Below, one piece after another: positions 36,618 through 47,389 of a stretch of 64,000 nt of DNA. Made by a program: the position numbers and the translations under genes. The notes below the pieces were generated by a model that was not told the origin of the DNA, did no database searches, and saw only the letters and a list, made by a program, of their open reading frames with translations. The DNA comes from Alteromonas indica. Its GTDB lineage: Bacteria; Pseudomonadota; Gammaproteobacteria; Enterobacterales; Alteromonadaceae. Within the stretch, counting starts at the first letter, position 1. Each line of letters begins with the position of its first letter. Location of the stretch: the NCBI GenBank assembly GCA_003056425.1, contig PYVY01000004.1, positions 62,001 to 126,000 of the forward strand, in the 5' to 3' direction.

Positions 36618-37550
36618 ATGCAACGCAGCATTATGCTGACAGCTCTTTTGTTATTCAGCTTTATGTGTCACGCGCAGTCAACCATCACCAATTTGTGGTT
36701 GTTTGATTTATCGTACGACAATGAACAGCCTCACATAGAGCATGCGCGCAAAATTACCGATACCCACGCTTATACCAATCAGCCCTATTTTTACGACGAT
36801 AATCAGGCGTTGTATTATACCCAGAGCTTCCCGGCCGGTTCGGTCAGTCAAACCGATGTTATGAAATTCGATATCAGCCGTGGCTTTCACAGTAACCTGA
36901 CACATACAGCAGATTCGGAATACTCGCCTACGCCGTTACCGCATAAAAAGGGTTTTTCGGCAATCCGCGTCGATAAACGTAAAAAACAGTGGCTGTGGTT
37001 GTATACCCATAAGCAAAACAATAAATTTAGCGCTCTTGAGCCTATTGGTTATCATGTATGGATGGGCGAGGATGAAGCACTGGCGTTTGTGCTGGGCGAC
37101 ACCCATACGTTACAACGAGTGCGCGCGGATCTGCCGCCCACCGTGGTAGATAGCAATATCGGCCCCAGTTTGTGGGCAATCCCGGATACCGGGTTATTTA
37201 GTTACACTAAGAATCCCGCACCAGATAAACAGCCCTGGACGCTGATGAGCTATGACCCAGCTACCGAGCGCACCAGCTTACTGGCAACGTTGCCCAAAGG
37301 CGCCTATTACATGGCGTGGAGTCCCGGCGCAAAAGCCTTAGCGGCGGTTGAGACACGTGTATATGCATGGGACTTTAAAGAGCCGGTCACCCCGCTTAAT
37401 GAAACCACCGCACCTGCCGATGAAAAAGTTCAGGGGCCCTGGCAGGTATGGCTGGAATTACAGGAATATTGCCCTGGAGGCGCCAGCCGCTTGCATATGA
37501 GCACTGATGGCCGGCAACTTGCCGCCGTATGCCACGAGGCTGACGGCTAG
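36618..37550 (+). CDS. secreted beta-propeller-like protein (TolB/WD40-like)
   Basis: A 310-residue exported protein: signal peptide ending near CHAQS, then several repeating blades in the style of TolB and WD40 proteins, for example NLWLFDLSYDNEQ and YYMAWSPGAKALAAV. AAGGAATTACC precedes the ATG. There is no catalytic motif. It may be a scaffold or substrate-binding partner of the transporter upstream. I do not recognise a named family. Confidence 0.6.
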   Translation: MQRSIMLTALLLFSFMCHAQSTITNLWLFDLSYDNEQPHIEHARKITDTHAYTNQPYFYDDNQALYYTQSFPAGSVSQTDVMKFDISRGFHSNLTHTADSEYSPTPLPHKKGFSAIRVDKRKKQWLWLYTHKQNNKFSALEPIGYHVWMGEDEALAFVLGDTHTLQRVRADLPPTVVDSNIGPSLWAIPDTGLFSYTKNPAPDKQPWTLMSYDPATERTSLLATLPKGAYYMAWSPGAKALAAVETRVYAWDFKEPVTPLNETTAPADEKVQGPWQVWLELQEYCPGGASRLHMSTDGRQLAAVCHEADG

Positions 37551-37860
37551 CCTTGAGCTGGGCTTTATAGCAGGGCTCATTGGGTTTGCGCACACTGCCA
37601 GCAGCACCTGCTGTGAGCAGGCACCCTTGTGGTTTGGTTAGCCGGCCGCTGGTTTTTGGTCTGGGCATTACAGCCTTGCGCGTAACCCTAGCCCGTAATA
37701 CCGGCAAGCGGGGGCGCAGCTGACTGTATTACCCCCTCATCGTTTTTCCTTTCACTATGGTTTTTTCTCCATAGCGGCGCTTTTTCTTGTGCTGTTGTGC
37801 TACCTACGAGCCCTCTCACTCAACGGGGTATAATTGGGCGCGGGCGAGTGGGGTAGGTTA
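37551..37860. other. gene-free convergent intergenic region
   Basis: It lies between the plus-strand propeller gene and the minus-strand spoVR gene. It has a weak hairpin near 37756-37775 (CTATGG and CCATAG around a T-rich loop). I see no gene or clear terminator. Confidence 0.45.
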
Positions 37861-39378
37861 TCAGGCAACTTTAGCAGCGCGCCGACACGCAGCAATCACT
37901 TCAATGCCACCATCTTCATGTTCCTGTTCAAGGCTGACATCAAATTTCCATAACCGGTGTAGGTGACGCATTACTTCTTCTTTTGAATTTGCCAATGGAA
38001 TACCTTGTTGCGGAACGTAACGAAGCGTAAGTGAGCGGTCGCCTCTGATGTCTACATTGTATACCTGAATATTCGGCTCAAGGTTGCTCAGATTGTACTG
38101 GGCTGACAGTTTTTCACGAATGGTTCGGTAGCCGGCTTCATCATGAATAGCACTGACGCTGACATACGGGCGCGCGGCATCATCGTCCACAGCAAATAAT
38201 TTAAAGTCTCGAATGAGCTTGGGCGACAAAAATTGGCTGATGAAGCTTTCATCTTTAAAGTTGTGCATAGCAAAGTGCACCGTTTCCAGCCAATCTTTGC
38301 CGGCCACATCAGGTAGATATTCGCGGTCTTCAGCAGTGGGATTCTGACACATTCGCTTTATATCCATAAACATATTAAAGCCAAGTGCATAGGGGTTAAT
38401 ACCTGAATAATAAGGACTATTATAATCAGGCTGCATCACCACACTCGTGTGACTATGCAGAAACTCCATCATAAAGCGGTCGGTGACCAACCCTTCATCA
38501 TAAAGTTGCGTAAGAATGTGATAATGCCAAAAACACGCCCATCCTTCATTCATTACCTGGGTTTGTTTTTGCGGGTAAAAGTACTGCGATACTTTGCGCA
38601 CAATTCTTACCAGTTCACGTTGCCATGATTCCAATAACGGAGCGTTTTTCTCTATAAAATACAGTAGGTTTTCTTGTGGCTCATGAGGAAAACGCGAAGG
38701 TTGCGGGCGGTTACTTTCTTTCACCTGAGGTAAGGTGCGCCACAATTCGTTGACCTGAGATTGTAAATACTCTTCGCGCTGTTGTTGGCGGTTGATCTCC
38801 TCTTGAATAGAGATTTTTTGCGGACGTTTGTAGCGGTCTACACCGTAGTTCATTAATGCATGGCACGAATCTAAAATATCCTCGACTTCATTTTCACCAT
38901 ATTTCTGCTCACATTTTGCAATGTAGTTTTTGGCGAAAACCAGATAATCGATAATTGAACTAGCGTCCGTCCAGGTTTCAAACAGGTAGTTACCTTTGAA
39001 AAATGAGTTGTGTCCGTAACAGGCGTGAGCCATCACCAGTGCCTGCATAGTAATAGTGTTTTCTTCCATTAAATACGCAATACAAGGGTTTGAGTTGATT
39101 ACAATCTCGTAGGCCAAGCCCATTTGCCCACGACGGTATTGCTGCTCTGTCTGAATAAATTTTTTGCCAAATGACCAATGACTGTAATTAATGGGCATGC
39201 CAATACTGGCGTACGCGTCCATCATCTGTTCGCCCGTAATGACTTCTATTTGATTGGGATAAGCATCCAACCGGAAGTTTTTAGCAATCCGGTCAATATG
39301 AAACTCATACTGTTCGAGTAATTCGAAAGTCCAGTCCGGGCCATCACTAAGGGGGGAGCGGGTCTTCGGTGATGCCAT
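37861..39378 (-). CDS. ycgB: SpoVR family protein (YcgB)
   Basis: A 505-residue protein of the SpoVR/YcgB family, whose biochemical role is unknown. Family markers include PDWTFELLEQYEFHIDRIAKNF-like N-terminal sequence (partly quoted) and the block NEGWACFWHYHILTQLYDEGL. In enterobacteria, ycgB and yeaGH share RpoS-dependent stress control. Here it directly follows yeaH with 2 bp between the coding regions. Confidence 0.9.
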   Translation of the reverse strand: MASPKTRSPLSDGPDWTFELLEQYEFHIDRIAKNFRLDAYPNQIEVITGEQMMDAYASIGMPINYSHWSFGKKFIQTEQQYRRGQMGLAYEIVINSNPCIAYLMEENTITMQALVMAHACYGHNSFFKGNYLFETWTDASSIIDYLVFAKNYIAKCEQKYGENEVEDILDSCHALMNYGVDRYKRPQKISIQEEINRQQQREEYLQSQVNELWRTLPQVKESNRPQPSRFPHEPQENLLYFIEKNAPLLESWQRELVRIVRKVSQYFYPQKQTQVMNEGWACFWHYHILTQLYDEGLVTDRFMMEFLHSHTSVVMQPDYNSPYYSGINPYALGFNMFMDIKRMCQNPTAEDREYLPDVAGKDWLETVHFAMHNFKDESFISQFLSPKLIRDFKLFAVDDDAARPYVSVSAIHDEAGYRTIREKLSAQYNLSNLEPNIQVYNVDIRGDRSLTLRYVPQQGIPLANSKEEVMRHLHRLWKFDVSLEQEHEDGGIEVIAACRRAAKVA

Positions 39379-39380
39379 TA

Positions 39381-40667
39381 TTAGCCTCCTGAAGTGGCCG
39401 CCTGCTCATTACGGGCAAACAGCTCTCTGAATACCGGATAAATATCATTGACCGTTTGAATATGTTTGCACACAAAGTTGTCACTTAATGACGCAACCTG
39501 TTGGTATTCTCGCCACAAACTTTGGTGCTGACGCTCAGTGATTTCGATATACGCAAAATAGCGAGTGACCGGTAATACTTGGTTTAGCAGTAAATCCCGG
39601 CAGTAAGGGGAATCGTCAGCCCAGTTATCGCCATCCGACGCCTGGGCGGCATAGATATTCCAGTTTGCATCCGAATAGCGCGCTTTAATAATATCGTCCA
39701 TCAGTTTGAGCGCGCTGGATACTATAGTACCGCCGGTTTCTTGCGAATAGAAAAACTCATGCTCGTCAACTTCTTTAGCCTGTGTATGATGTCGAATATA
39801 GACTACCTCTACATTTTCATAGGTTCTGGTTAAAAAAAGATACAGCAAAATATAAAATCGTTTGGCCATATCTTTCGTAACCTGATCCATCGAACCCGAA
39901 ACGTCCATTAAGCAAAACATCACAGCTTTGCTGGTAGGCACAGGGCGTTTATCATAATTTTTAAAACGCAGGTCAAAGGTATCAATAAAAGGCACCCGGG
40001 CTATCTTTTTGCGTAAGACGTCAATTTCCTGTTCCAACGCTAAAATAGCCAACGTGTTGTCGTGTTTGTCCTCTTGCAGCGCAGCTAATGCTTCTTCCAG
40101 TTCTCGCAATTTTTTTCGCGAAGTGCCAGTAAGCGCAATACGCCTTGCTACTGAACCTTTTAATGAGCGCACAATGTCCAAATTGCTGGGTACGCCATCC
40201 GTTTGGTAGCCAGCCCGGTAGGTTTCGTATTCGACAACTTTATCAAACTGGCTTTTTTTCAGGTTGGGTAACGCCAGATCGTCAAATAGCAGATCCAGGT
40301 ATTCATCTTTAGAAATTGAAAACACAAATTCGTCTTCGCCCTCACCGCTATTGCTGGCATCTCCCTCGCCAGCACCGCCACCCTGTCCTTGTGGTGGACG
40401 CTCAATTCTATCGCCAGCAGTGAATTGATCATTACCAGGATGCACCACAGAACGTTTGCCGCCTTTGCCGGTATGAAACACCGGTTCACTAATATCCCGG
40501 GCGGGAATACTGATTTTCTCACCACTTTCTAAATCCGTTACCGAACGCTGGCCGATAGCATCCGATACCGCCCGTTTTATCTGCTGTTTATAGCGGCGAA
40601 TAAAACGTTGTCGGTTAACGGTGCTCTTACCCTTACTGTTTAATCTTCTGTCAATAAAATGCGCCAT
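39381..40667 (-). CDS. yeaH: YeaH/YhbH family protein (DUF444)
   Basis: About 428 residues. The N-terminus has the family signature [18 protein letters not shown], and the C-terminal part is a von Willebrand A-like fold with the metal-site pattern [10 protein letters not shown]. It is thought to act with the YeaG kinase. ATG 40667 is chosen over a GTG 6 bp upstream because AGGTG precedes it. It lies between yeaG and spoVR in a three-gene operon. Confidence 0.9.
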   Translation of the reverse strand: MAHFIDRRLNSKGKSTVNRQRFIRRYKQQIKRAVSDAIGQRSVTDLESGEKISIPARDISEPVFHTGKGGKRSVVHPGNDQFTAGDRIERPPQGQGGGAGEGDASNSGEGEDEFVFSISKDEYLDLLFDDLALPNLKKSQFDKVVEYETYRAGYQTDGVPSNLDIVRSLKGSVARRIALTGTSRKKLRELEEALAALQEDKHDNTLAILALEQEIDVLRKKIARVPFIDTFDLRFKNYDKRPVPTSKAVMFCLMDVSGSMDQVTKDMAKRFYILLYLFLTRTYENVEVVYIRHHTQAKEVDEHEFFYSQETGGTIVSSALKLMDDIIKARYSDANWNIYAAQASDGDNWADDSPYCRDLLLNQVLPVTRYFAYIEITERQHQSLWREYQQVASLSDNFVCKHIQTVNDIYPVFRELFARNEQAATSGG

Positions 40668-40702
40668 AAGCACCTACTATGTGTCTGCTAATGGAAGGGT
40701 GT

Positions 40703-42625
40703 TTACGAGGCTTTTCTTACACGTAAGTACCATTCACACAGCAATCTGACTTGTTTTTGCGTATAGCCTTTTTCCGTCATACGGTTGACAAAATCATCGT
40801 GTTTTTTCTTATCTTCGGTAGAACCTTTGGTATTAAATGAAATGACCGGAAGCAAATCTTCGGTATTTGAGAACATTTTCTTCTCAATGACTGTGCGCAG
40901 TTTTTCATAGCTGGTCCAAGCCGGATTTTTGCCACCATTATGTGCGCGTGCGCGCAGTACAAAGTTGACAATTTCATTCCTAAAGTCTTTAGGGTTGGAT
41001 ATTCCGGCCGGCTTCTCGGTTTTTTCTAACTCAGCATTTAACGATTCACGGTCAAATAATTGGCCGGTTTCCGGATCCCGGTATTCCTGATCCTGAATCC
41101 AGAAATCGGCATAGGTAACATAACGGTCAAACAGATTTTGGCCGTACTCGGAATAGGACTCCAGATAAGCGGTTTGAATTTCCTTACCGATAAACTCTAC
41201 ATAGGAAGGAATTAAATAGCCTTTTAAAAACTCTTTGTAGCGGTCACCGGTGTCTTGCGGGAATTGTTCACGTTCAATTTGCCGTTCCAGTACATAAAAC
41301 AGGTGCACCGGATTCGCAGCCACTTCCTGATGATCGAAATTAAAAACCCGGGATAGTATTTTAAAAGCAAAGCGGGTAGATAACCCTTCCATACCTTCAT
41401 CCACGCCGGCGTAGTCGCGGTATTCCTGATACGACTTCGCTTTCGGGTCAGTGTCTTTCAGGCTTTCGCCGTCGTAAACCCGCATCTTTGAATACAGGCT
41501 GGAGTTTTCTGGCTCTTTGAGCCGCGACAGCACGGTAAACTGCGCCAGGCATTCGAGCGTGTCAGGAGCGCATGGGGCACCATTTAATTCGCTACTATCC
41601 AGTAACTTACGATAAATCTTTATTTCCTCAGATAAGCGCAGACAGTAAGGGACTTTGACAATATATACCCGGTCCAAAAATGCTTCATTATTCTTGTTGT
41701 TTCTAAAAGTCTGCCATTCTGACTCGTTGGAATGGGCTAAAATGAGGCCATCGAAGGGGAGCGCAGAAAACCCTTCAGTAGGATTGTAATTTCCTTCCTG
41801 GGTAGCGGTTAGTAAGGGATGTAGCACCTTGATGGGTGCTTTGAACATTTCGACGAACTCCATTAACCCCTGGTTAGCTTTACATAGCGATCCCGAGTAG
41901 CTGTAGGCATCGGGATCGTTTTGGGCAAACTGTTCGAGACGGCGAATATCAACCTTACCTACCAGCGAAGAAATATCCTGATTATTTTCATCACCGGGTT
42001 CTGTTTTCGCAATCCCAATTTGATCCAGTATGGATGGATATACCCGCACCACCTTAAACTTGCTGATATCGCCACCAAACTCATGCAACCGTTTACGGGT
42101 CCAGGGTGACATAATGGTTTTAAGGTATCGCTTCGGAATACCGTATTCCTGTTCCAGGATATGCCCGTCTTCAGCCACATCAAATAAACAAAATGGATGG
42201 TCGTTGGTCGGGGAGCCTTTAAGCATGTAAATGGGCACTTTCTGCATAAGCTCTTTTAGCCGTTCGGCTAAAGATGACTTGCCGCCACCTACGGGCCCCA
42301 GTAAATACAAGATTTGCTTTTTCTCTTCCAGACCCTGCGCCGCATGCCGCAGATAAGATACGATTTGTTCAATGGCTTCTTCCATTCCGTAGAATTCATG
42401 GAAGGCAGGATAGCGGGCGATAACCCGATTAGAAAAGATTCGGCTAAGCGCCGGGTCGTTTGATGTATCAATCATTTCTGGTTCGCCAATAGCCTGTAGA
42501 AGGCGTTCGGCGGAATTTGCGTAAGCTGTTGGGTCGCTTTTGCAAATCTCCAGAAACTCCTGGATGGTGAATTCTTCTTGCTGACGTTCCTCGTAGCGCT
42601 GCTGGTAGTGTTCGAAAATACTCAT
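40703..42625 (-). CDS. yeaG: PrkA-type serine protein kinase YeaG
   Basis: A 640-residue protein with an N-terminal AAA+-like ATPase. The P-loop GPVGGGKSSLAERL lies at about 110-123, and LPFDGLILAHSNESEW is also conserved. The C-terminal part is the PrkA domain. In E. coli YeaG is linked to survival of prolonged nitrogen starvation and stress adaptation. It is the promoter-proximal gene of yeaG-yeaH-spoVR; 35 bp separates it from yeaH. GAGG precedes the ATG. Confidence 0.93.
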   Translation of the reverse strand: MSIFEHYQQRYEERQQEEFTIQEFLEICKSDPTAYANSAERLLQAIGEPEMIDTSNDPALSRIFSNRVIARYPAFHEFYGMEEAIEQIVSYLRHAAQGLEEKKQILYLLGPVGGGKSSLAERLKELMQKVPIYMLKGSPTNDHPFCLFDVAEDGHILEQEYGIPKRYLKTIMSPWTRKRLHEFGGDISKFKVVRVYPSILDQIGIAKTEPGDENNQDISSLVGKVDIRRLEQFAQNDPDAYSYSGSLCKANQGLMEFVEMFKAPIKVLHPLLTATQEGNYNPTEGFSALPFDGLILAHSNESEWQTFRNNKNNEAFLDRVYIVKVPYCLRLSEEIKIYRKLLDSSELNGAPCAPDTLECLAQFTVLSRLKEPENSSLYSKMRVYDGESLKDTDPKAKSYQEYRDYAGVDEGMEGLSTRFAFKILSRVFNFDHQEVAANPVHLFYVLERQIEREQFPQDTGDRYKEFLKGYLIPSYVEFIGKEIQTAYLESYSEYGQNLFDRYVTYADFWIQDQEYRDPETGQLFDRESLNAELEKTEKPAGISNPKDFRNEIVNFVLRARAHNGGKNPAWTSYEKLRTVIEKKMFSNTEDLLPVISFNTKGSTEDKKKHDDFVNRMTEKGYTQKQVRLLCEWYLRVRKAS

Positions 42626-42799
42626 GAGTACCTCAAAGTCAGAAACCGGATCCCCGTAATTTCAGCTTAGTCGGTATTTTGAAAAGCGATACTTTTTTTA
42701 AACGATTTTTAGGAATAGGGTCAAAGTAAACGATCTATCGAAAAAGGGAACTTTTGACAGTTTTGCAGGTCGGTATTAATCACGTTATATGTCGCTATA

Positions 42800-42827
42800 A
42801 TAAAAAGCCCGCAACAATGGCGGGCTT
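42800..42827 (-). terminator. rho-independent terminator of sodB
   Basis: On the minus strand AAGCCCGC and GCGGGCTT (42805-42812 and 42820-42827) form an 8-bp stem followed by TTTTTA, 23 bp past the sodB stop. Confidence 0.85.
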
Positions 42828-42849
42828 AATAATCGGGTGCTATAAAAAC

Positions 42850-43434
42850 TTACTTAGCGAAGTTTTCTGCCGCAAATTCCCAGTTGATCAGTGCCCAGAA
42901 ATTTTCCAGGTACTTAGGACGTGCGTTGCGGTAATCAATATAGTACGCATGCTCCCATACATCGCAGGTCAGGACTGGCGTGTATTCTTCGCCTGCAATT
43001 GGAGTGTCTGCATCATCAGTGTTGACGATGTCGACTGAGCCATCTGCTGTTTTTACCAGCCAGGTCCAGCCAGAACCGAAGTTGCCAGTGGCTTTGTCGT
43101 TAAATGCCGCTTGGAAGTCAGCAAATGAGCCCCACTTGGCATTAATCGCTTCAGCCAGTTCGCCAGTAGGTTCACCGCCACCATTTGGGCTAAGGCAATG
43201 CCAGTAAAAGGTATGGTTCCATACCTGTGCAGCATTGTTGAAAAGACCGCCTTTAGAAGACTTGATGATCTCCTCCAGGCTTTGGCTTTCCATATCAGTA
43301 CCTTCCACCAAACCGTTCAGTTTAGATACATAGGTAGCATGATGTTTACCGTAGTGATATTCCAGCGTTTCTGCTGAGATATGAGGTTCCAGGGCATTCT
43401 TTTCATAAGGTAATGCTGGTAATTCAAAAGCCAT
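42850..43434 (-). CDS. sodB: superoxide dismutase, iron type
   Basis: A 194-residue cytoplasmic superoxide dismutase. Metal ligands are visible: an N-terminal His in [10 protein letters not shown], a second His in WNHTFYW, and Asp plus His in [27 protein letters not shown] places Gln in the position typical of Fe-SOD. ATG 43434 ([12 protein letters not shown]) is chosen because GGAG precedes it and it matches SodB proteins; the reading frame extends 54 bp further upstream without support. It is divergent from grxD. Confidence 0.96.
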   Translation of the reverse strand: MAFELPALPYEKNALEPHISAETLEYHYGKHHATYVSKLNGLVEGTDMESQSLEEIIKSSKGGLFNNAAQVWNHTFYWHCLSPNGGGEPTGELAEAINAKWGSFADFQAAFNDKATGNFGSGWTWLVKTADGSVDIVNTDDADTPIAGEEYTPVLTCDVWEHAYYIDYRNARPKYLENFWALINWEFAAENFAK

Positions 43435-43828
43435 TACGCGTCTCCATGTTGGTGATAATTTAGTGTTGTGCCGGTCGCCTTTAATCAATGGTGTAAAGGA
43501 AGAGCATCAACATCGGTCTCAACTATACAAAAATATATGGGCGTTTTTGTATAACCCAATGACAAATTTGTGAATTTACCTGTAAAAGCAGGTTATTCAC
43601 CGTGGTGAGTTATCATTGGGCGTACGACATTACTGCTATTCTCATAGATCCTACCCTGCGCTTAAGATCACTCTTTTGGCAAAAACAGCCTGCGAATACT
43701 GTATTGATGTTTATGTGGCGGTAGTGACATTGGGGTGCGCCCCTGTGGTATAATGTGACGACTTGAAATACGCGCAACCAGACCCTATATAACGGCTATC
43801 GATAGTTGCGACCACCAGTGAGGATGAG
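43435..43828. promoter_or_regulatory. sodB-grxD divergent intergenic region
   Basis: No gene is present. A perfect TATAAT at 43749-43754, with TGACAT 18 bp upstream, is a candidate grxD promoter. The sodB promoter should lie near 43450-43560, an AT-rich part, but I cannot fix it. Confidence 0.5.
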
Positions 43829-44179
43829 ATGGAAAATACGACCCCAGAAGCAACCGTAGAAAAGATTAAAGAGCAGATAGCGGAAAACCCTATTCTTCTT
43901 TATATGAAAGGTTCGCCAAAACTACCTAGCTGTGGTTTTTCTGCCCAGGCTTCGCAAGCGTTGATGTCCTGTGGTGAACAGTTTGCTTTCGTTGATATTC
44001 TGCAAAATCCGGATATCCGTGCAGAACTACCTAAATATGCGAATTGGCCAACCTTTCCTCAATTATGGGTTGAAGGCGAACTAGTTGGCGGCTGTGACAT
44101 TATTATTGAGATGTTTCAGCAAAATGAACTTCAGCCGTTGGTAAAAGAGGCGGCAGAGAAGCATAAAAGCGCTGAATAA
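43829..44179 (+). CDS. grxD: monothiol glutaredoxin Grx4
   Basis: A 116-residue monothiol glutaredoxin with the CGFS active site (LPSCGFSAQASQAL) and glutathione-binding segments WPTFPQLWV and GGCDIIIEM. It carries [2Fe-2S] clusters in iron-sulfur trafficking. GTGAGGATGAG precedes the ATG. It is divergent from sodB, placing two oxidative/iron-stress genes side by side. Confidence 0.97.
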   Translation: MENTTPEATVEKIKEQIAENPILLYMKGSPKLPSCGFSAQASQALMSCGEQFAFVDILQNPDIRAELPKYANWPTFPQLWVEGELVGGCDIIIEMFQQNELQPLVKEAAEKHKSAE

Positions 44180-44196
44180 CGAACTGTTCTATGTAT

Positions 44197-44226
44197 AAAA
44201 AACCCGGCAGAAGCCGGGTTTTTTTA
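44197..44226 (+). terminator. rho-independent terminator of grxD
   Basis: AAACCCGGC (44200-44208) pairs with GCCGGGTTT (44213-44221), followed by a T run. Confidence 0.93.
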
Positions 44227-44523
44227 TTGTCAGGGAAACAATAAATCAGCGTAAAACTGGCCCACTGCATTTCGCGTAAACCCCGCTGATAACCTTATAG
44301 ACAAGTCAGTAGCGCAAATCCTCTACGCTGCAAAAATAAATAAATTTTTCGTCTCAAAACATTTGTTTTACCCGGTTTTACCTTTTATAACAAAGAGGTT
44401 GGGCAGTTCTTTTGCTGGTCAACACCTATAAGGTAAAAAGGTATTTTACTGCGCCGAAATAATAATAAGAATTTGCCACCCACTGCGCAGTAAAGGCCAT
44501 CATAAAAATCCGGGGAATCCATA

Positions 44524-47115
44524 ATGAACACTACACTATCGTTACTAACAAAAAATGTACGAGCCGTACTGACTGCATCGGCGGCATTTTCTGTGCTGGC
44601 ATTAAATACCGCTTCGGCACAGGAACAAACGAATCAGGCAGAGGCGCCTGAGGATGTTGAGCAAATAGCAATCGTAGGGACCCGCGGCGCTCCACGTTCG
44701 GTGGGCGAGTCGGCGGTACCGATTGATATTATTTCTGATGAAGAATTTAAAAACCAGGGTTCCACCGACATGGTGTCGATGTTACAAACCGTGGTGCCCT
44801 CCTTTAACGTAAACGACCAGCCCATCAATGATGCTTCCAGCTTGGTACGTCCGGCTAACCTGCGTGGTATGGCGTCTGATCATACCCTGGTGCTGGTCAA
44901 TGGTAAGCGGCGTCATCGCTCGGCAGTTATCACCTTTTTAGGCGGTGGGTTATCTGATGGTGCGCAGGGCCCGGACATTTCGGTTATCCCGGCCACTGCC
45001 CTTAAGCAGGTGGAAGTGTTGCGTGATGGTGCAGCCGCGCAATATGGGTCTGATGCGATTGCTGGTGTTGTTAACTTTGTTCTAAAAGACAATAGTGAAG
45101 GCGGCGTAGTAGAAGCACGGTATGGCTCTTATTACGAAGGCGATGGTGACATGATGCAAATCTCCGGAAACGTAGGTTTGCCATTAAGTGATGATGGCTT
45201 TATTAATTTGACTGCCGAATACCGAACTGCGGATCCTACATCGCGTAGCGTTCAGCGCGATGATGCAGCGGCGCTGATTGCGGCGGGCAACACCTTTGTA
45301 GAAGATCCGGCGCAAATTTGGGGTAATCCCGAAATAAAAGATGACATTAAATTGTTTGCTAATCTTGGCCTGGATCTTAGTAATTCTGCGCAGGCATATA
45401 TGTTCGGTAACTATGCAGAGCGCGAAGTTGAAGGCGGCTTTTACTACCGTAACCCGCATACCCGTGGCGGTGTATACGATGGTGGGGTAGATACCGATGG
45501 CACACCTTTGCTATTGGTAGGTGATTTGGACGGCCTGGATAATGGTATTAGCTGCCCGACGGTGCGTATCACCGATGGCAACGTGTTGGACAATGCTGAC
45601 TATGGTCTTATTGCCGATAACAGCACCGCAGTAGGGGCAAACTGTTTTGCCTTTAATGAAATGTTCCCAGGTGGTTTTACTCCACGGTTTGGCGGCACGA
45701 TTACCGACATGTCGTTGGTCTTTGGTACCCGCGGTGAGCTGGCTAACGAAGTAGGCTATGATGTTAGTGTTAACTTAGGACAAAACGAAGTTGACTTCGC
45801 TATCTCCAATACCCTGAACCCGTCTTTGGGGCCGCAAACCCCCACCTCCTTTAAACCTGGCAAATATACCCAGTCAGAACAGACTTTTGATTTTGATTTG
45901 CATAAGCCGTTTGATGTTGGTTTGGCAGAGCCCCTGTTTTTAGCTGGTGGTTTCCAGTATCGCCATGAAAGCTATGAAAGTTTAGCCGGTGATACTGCCT
46001 CATACGAAATTGGCCCATTAGCGGCACAGGGGTTTGGCATTGGTTCAAACGGTTTCCCTGGTTTGTCAGCGCGTAGCCAAAGTGATGCTTCGCGCCACAA
46101 TATCGCGTTTTATCTGGATGCTGAGGTATTTCTGAGCGACGACTTTATGGTGGCTGGTGCAGTGCGTTATGAAGACTACTCAGACTTTGGTGATACCACC
46201 AAAGGTAAGATATCAGCTCGGTGGCAAGCCACTGACAGTATTGCCTTTCGTGGCGCGGTTTCCACAGGCTTTAAAGCCCCTACCATTGGCCAGTCTAATG
46301 TGCGTAACGTGACCACGGCGTTTGGTACTGATGGCGAGCTTATTGACCGGGCTACGTTGCCTCCTACTGATCCTATTTCAGTACAAAAAGGCGGGTCAGT
46401 GTTGACCCCGGAAGAATCTACCAGCTACAGCCTGGGCATGGTGGCAGAGTTCGATAGTGGCCTGTTCCTAACGGTTGATTATTACAATATTGAAGTGACT
46501 GACCGTATCAGTACCACTTCTGGTATTAAGCTTACCGAAGAAGACATCGCCCAACTGCTGGCGCAGGGCGTGAGTGATGCCTCGAGCTTTACCGAAGTCA
46601 GTTTCTTCACCAACGACTTCGATACCACTACAGAAGGGGTTGATGTGGTAGCAAACTATAGCCAGGAAATGTTCGGAGGAGATACCAAATATTCTCTTGC
46701 CTATAACTGGACCTCGACGGTAGTGGATGAAGCATCGGACAATATTTCGGCAGAGCGTATCCGCATGTTGGAAGATAACCTGCCAGCGGTTCGCTGGAGT
46801 CTGACTGCCAATCATACGAATGGAGACTGGCGCGTATTGGGGCGTTTGAACTACTTCGGAAGTACTTATGAGGACCATCTGGATTCAGCCTTGCCCATCG
46901 ATAATATCAGCAGTGAAATTACTGTCGACGTGGAAGTGGCTTACCACTTTACCGACGACCTGCAGTTAGTGGTAGGAGCGAAGAACGCGCTGGATGAATA
47001 CCCAGACGAAAATACGCTGTATGATAATGAAATTGCCGGCGCTAAATACCCGGTCACCTCGCCTATGGGTATCAATGGTGGTTTCTATTACCTGCGCGGG
47101 ATTTATACATTTTAA
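44524..47115 (+). CDS. TonB-dependent receptor, paralog 1 (no STN domain)
   Basis: An 863-residue outer-membrane receptor: signal peptide ending near ASAQ, a TonB-box-like VEQIAIVGTRG, a plug domain (about 60-170) and a barrel ending GIYTF. Its plug shares long identical runs, such as FLGGGLSDGAQGPDIS and VLRDGAAAQYGSDAIAGV, with the receptor at 49291. It has two Cys in a loop (GISCP and GANCFAF) also found in that paralog. It lacks the STN signalling domain. Substrate unknown; no Fur box is seen upstream. It ends 274 bp before the sigma factor gene. Confidence 0.88.
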   Translation: MNTTLSLLTKNVRAVLTASAAFSVLALNTASAQEQTNQAEAPEDVEQIAIVGTRGAPRSVGESAVPIDIISDEEFKNQGSTDMVSMLQTVVPSFNVNDQPINDASSLVRPANLRGMASDHTLVLVNGKRRHRSAVITFLGGGLSDGAQGPDISVIPATALKQVEVLRDGAAAQYGSDAIAGVVNFVLKDNSEGGVVEARYGSYYEGDGDMMQISGNVGLPLSDDGFINLTAEYRTADPTSRSVQRDDAAALIAAGNTFVEDPAQIWGNPEIKDDIKLFANLGLDLSNSAQAYMFGNYAEREVEGGFYYRNPHTRGGVYDGGVDTDGTPLLLVGDLDGLDNGISCPTVRITDGNVLDNADYGLIADNSTAVGANCFAFNEMFPGGFTPRFGGTITDMSLVFGTRGELANEVGYDVSVNLGQNEVDFAISNTLNPSLGPQTPTSFKPGKYTQSEQTFDFDLHKPFDVGLAEPLFLAGGFQYRHESYESLAGDTASYEIGPLAAQGFGIGSNGFPGLSARSQSDASRHNIAFYLDAEVFLSDDFMVAGAVRYEDYSDFGDTTKGKISARWQATDSIAFRGAVSTGFKAPTIGQSNVRNVTTAFGTDGELIDRATLPPTDPISVQKGGSVLTPEESTSYSLGMVAEFDSGLFLTVDYYNIEVTDRISTTSGIKLTEEDIAQLLAQGVSDASSFTEVSFFTNDFDTTTEGVDVVANYSQEMFGGDTKYSLAYNWTSTVVDEASDNISAERIRMLEDNLPAVRWSLTANHTNGDWRVLGRLNYFGSTYEDHLDSALPIDNISSEITVDVEVAYHFTDDLQLVVGAKNALDEYPDENTLYDNEIAGAKYPVTSPMGINGGFYYLRGIYTF

Positions 47116-47389
47116 TTTAACTAACAGGTAGTAAGAACAAGTACCTTTATTTTCATTGCAGGAGGCGGCCAGGGTCGCTTCCTGTAGTGGATGTAGCAAA
47201 GCATTAACGTAGAGAGTGTTTTGCTACATTAACCCGTTTATCGTTTGGTTTTACCTGCAGTAGGCCGCAGGCCCGGGTTGGGTGGGTACAAACCGTATTG
47301 ATAACCATAAAATAGAATGACAAGACGACCTGGCTGCTGCATTATTAGCCGGTTTGTAAAGTCCATGAGACACACCTTAGACGCTATCT

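Noticed and set aside
43437..43488. N-terminal extension of SodB
   Set aside because: It does not match SodB; a good RBS precedes ATG 43434.
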